DNA from: PALSA-968 sp964387075
GTDB lineage: Bacteria; Bacteroidota; Bacteroidia; B-17B0; Aurantibacillaceae
Direction of reading: 5' to 3'
DNA length: 64,000 bases
Assembly: GCA_964387075.1 (NCBI GenBank)
Contig: CAYLVB010000009.1
Location: 1 to 64,000, forward strand
Positions 63,208 to 64,000 of the stretch are shown here, piece by piece (the first letter of the stretch is position 1; each line of letters starts with the position of its first letter). A program made the position numbers and the translations under genes. The notes beneath the pieces are model-generated. The model did no database searches. It was given only the letters and a program-made list of their open reading frames with translations, and was not told the DNA's origin.

Positions 63208-64000
63208 CAGTAATCAGTACCTCCGCAATACTGTTGGATGAGTTTATAGGCCACGTTACTTCCCAATTGATCGGCCTTGTTCAGATCCTCGCAGGCGCCT
63301 TTGCGATCCTTGCTCGCCATTTTCACAGCCGCGCGGTTTACATAAGTAGAGGGATAATCGAACTTTAACTTGATCGCATGATCAAAATCCTTAAGCGCGG
63401 GCAGATATTGTTTCATGCCTCCCTTGGCGGCGCCCCTAAAATTATAGGCCACGTAGCTTTTTGGATTCAACTTGATGGCCTCCTCCAGGTCGCTGATGGC
63501 CGATGAAAAATCATTGATCTCAATTTTTGCCGCGCCCCTATACGTTAAAGCAAATTCATTCTTCGGATCCCTTCTCACTAAAGTATCAAAAACCTTGACC
63601 GCTCCTTTAAAGTCGCCGGTCTCAAATTTGGCCTGCGCCAGGTTTGCATACACATCATCGGCAATGTTCAGGTATTTATAAAGTTTGATGCCGATCTCAA
63701 TATCCTTGATGGCATAAGAATACTGCTTCATTTTGTATTTCAGCAGGCCCCGGTTAAGCCAGGCCAGCGCGTAATTCTCCCGCTCGAGGATCACTGAATT
63801 ATAGAGTTCCAACGCGCCTTTATCATCCTGTCCCAAAGAACGCAGCTCTGCCACAAAACAGAGCAGCTCGGCATCAACGGGGTCTAACTTTTGGGCATCC
63901 TCGTAGTATTTTTTAGCCTCCGCAAATTTTTTGTTCAGGTAACAGGCCCTGCCCAGGTATTTGATGGCGTTGAAATTATCGGGTTGAAATTTTACGGATA
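63207..64000 (-). CDS. TPR-repeat protein, 5' part outside the window
   Basis: The reading frame runs open to the window edge, so the N-terminus is missing. At least six tetratricopeptide repeats are visible (ALAWLNRGLLKYKMKQYSYAI, DVYANLAQAKFETGDFKGAV, FALTYRGAAKIEINDFSSAI, YVAYNFRGAAKGGMKQYLPA). The end has RKGACEDLNKADQLGSNVAYK, a Sel1-like variant. It likely mediates protein contacts, perhaps in the periplasm with the coupled peroxidase. Confidence 0.88.
   Translation of the reverse strand, partial: SVKFQPDNFNAIKYLGRACYLNKKFAEAKKYYEDAQKLDPVDAELLCFVAELRSLGQDDKGALELYNSVILERENYALAWLNRGLLKYKMKQYSYAIKDIEIGIKLYKYLNIADDVYANLAQAKFETGDFKGAVKVFDTLVRRDPKNEFALTYRGAAKIEINDFSSAISDLEEAIKLNPKSYVAYNFRGAAKGGMKQYLPALKDFDHAIKLKFDYPSTYVNRAAVKMASKDRKGACEDLNKADQLGSNVAYKLIQQYCGGTDY

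Overview
The window is a piece of a Bacteroidota chromosome interrupted by an integrated element of about 37 kb. The Bacteroidota assignment rests on C-terminal type IX secretion sorting domains (types A and B), many lipoproteins with a Cys lipobox, the TAnnTTTG -7 promoter motif in front of many genes, few Shine-Dalgarno sites in the flanks, and household proteins of Bacteroidota type. I cannot place it below phylum.

Left flank (1-16.8 kb): a RidA enamine deaminase, a peptide-binding lipoprotein, a beta-helix-like lipoprotein, a SpoIIE-type phosphatase, ComF, a PagL-like lipid A deacylase, formimidoyltransferase-cyclodeaminase, guanylate kinase, a TlpA-like thioredoxin, a small lipoprotein and two large T9SS cargo proteins, ending at a tRNA-Ser(GCU). 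Right flank (53.9-64 kb): YdeI-like and DUF4256 proteins, YceI, a possible barrel protein, a PKD/T9SS protein, a tiny lipoprotein, adenylosuccinate lyase, a glycosyltransferase, a di-haem peroxidase and a TPR protein cut by the window edge.

The element (about 16,925-53,893) sits at the 3' end of tRNA-Ser. A large serine recombinase lies at the left end and reads antisense through the tRNA. The proposed ends rejoin into a perfect 14-bp palindrome centred on GC. From left to right it holds: recombinase; 0.7 kb of non-coding DNA with iteron-like repeats; a cargo block (19.4-28.2 kb) bracketed by two related, inverted, long hairpin elements and carrying a TauD-like dioxygenase with a Cys/Trp/His-tailed partner, a GmrSD-type restriction protein and a pair of transglutaminase-like secreted proteins, one with an RHS core and a toxin-like tail; an XRE-ImmA regulator; a long rightward operon (30.6-49.3 kb); and a right-end block with a fused restriction-modification-specificity enzyme, a HEPN-motif protein and an RNA polymerase alpha-CTD-like protein.

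The rightward operon looks viral: many small tightly packed genes, a capsid candidate followed by its own terminator, a transglutaminase-like protease, annexin-like and peptidoglycan-binding proteins, an amidase, a possible L,D-transpeptidase-like protein, a holin-like and a spanin-like protein, a tail-end module seen in phage virion proteins, then a giant DarB-like methylase-helicase and a RadA-like ATPase. I can recognise no terminase, portal, HK97-type capsid, tape measure, tail, relaxase or conjugation gene. Several virion-type proteins carry a membrane segment. My reading is a temperate, non-tailed, perhaps membrane-containing virus, or a relative, carrying defence cargo. This is inference and needs structure-based searches.
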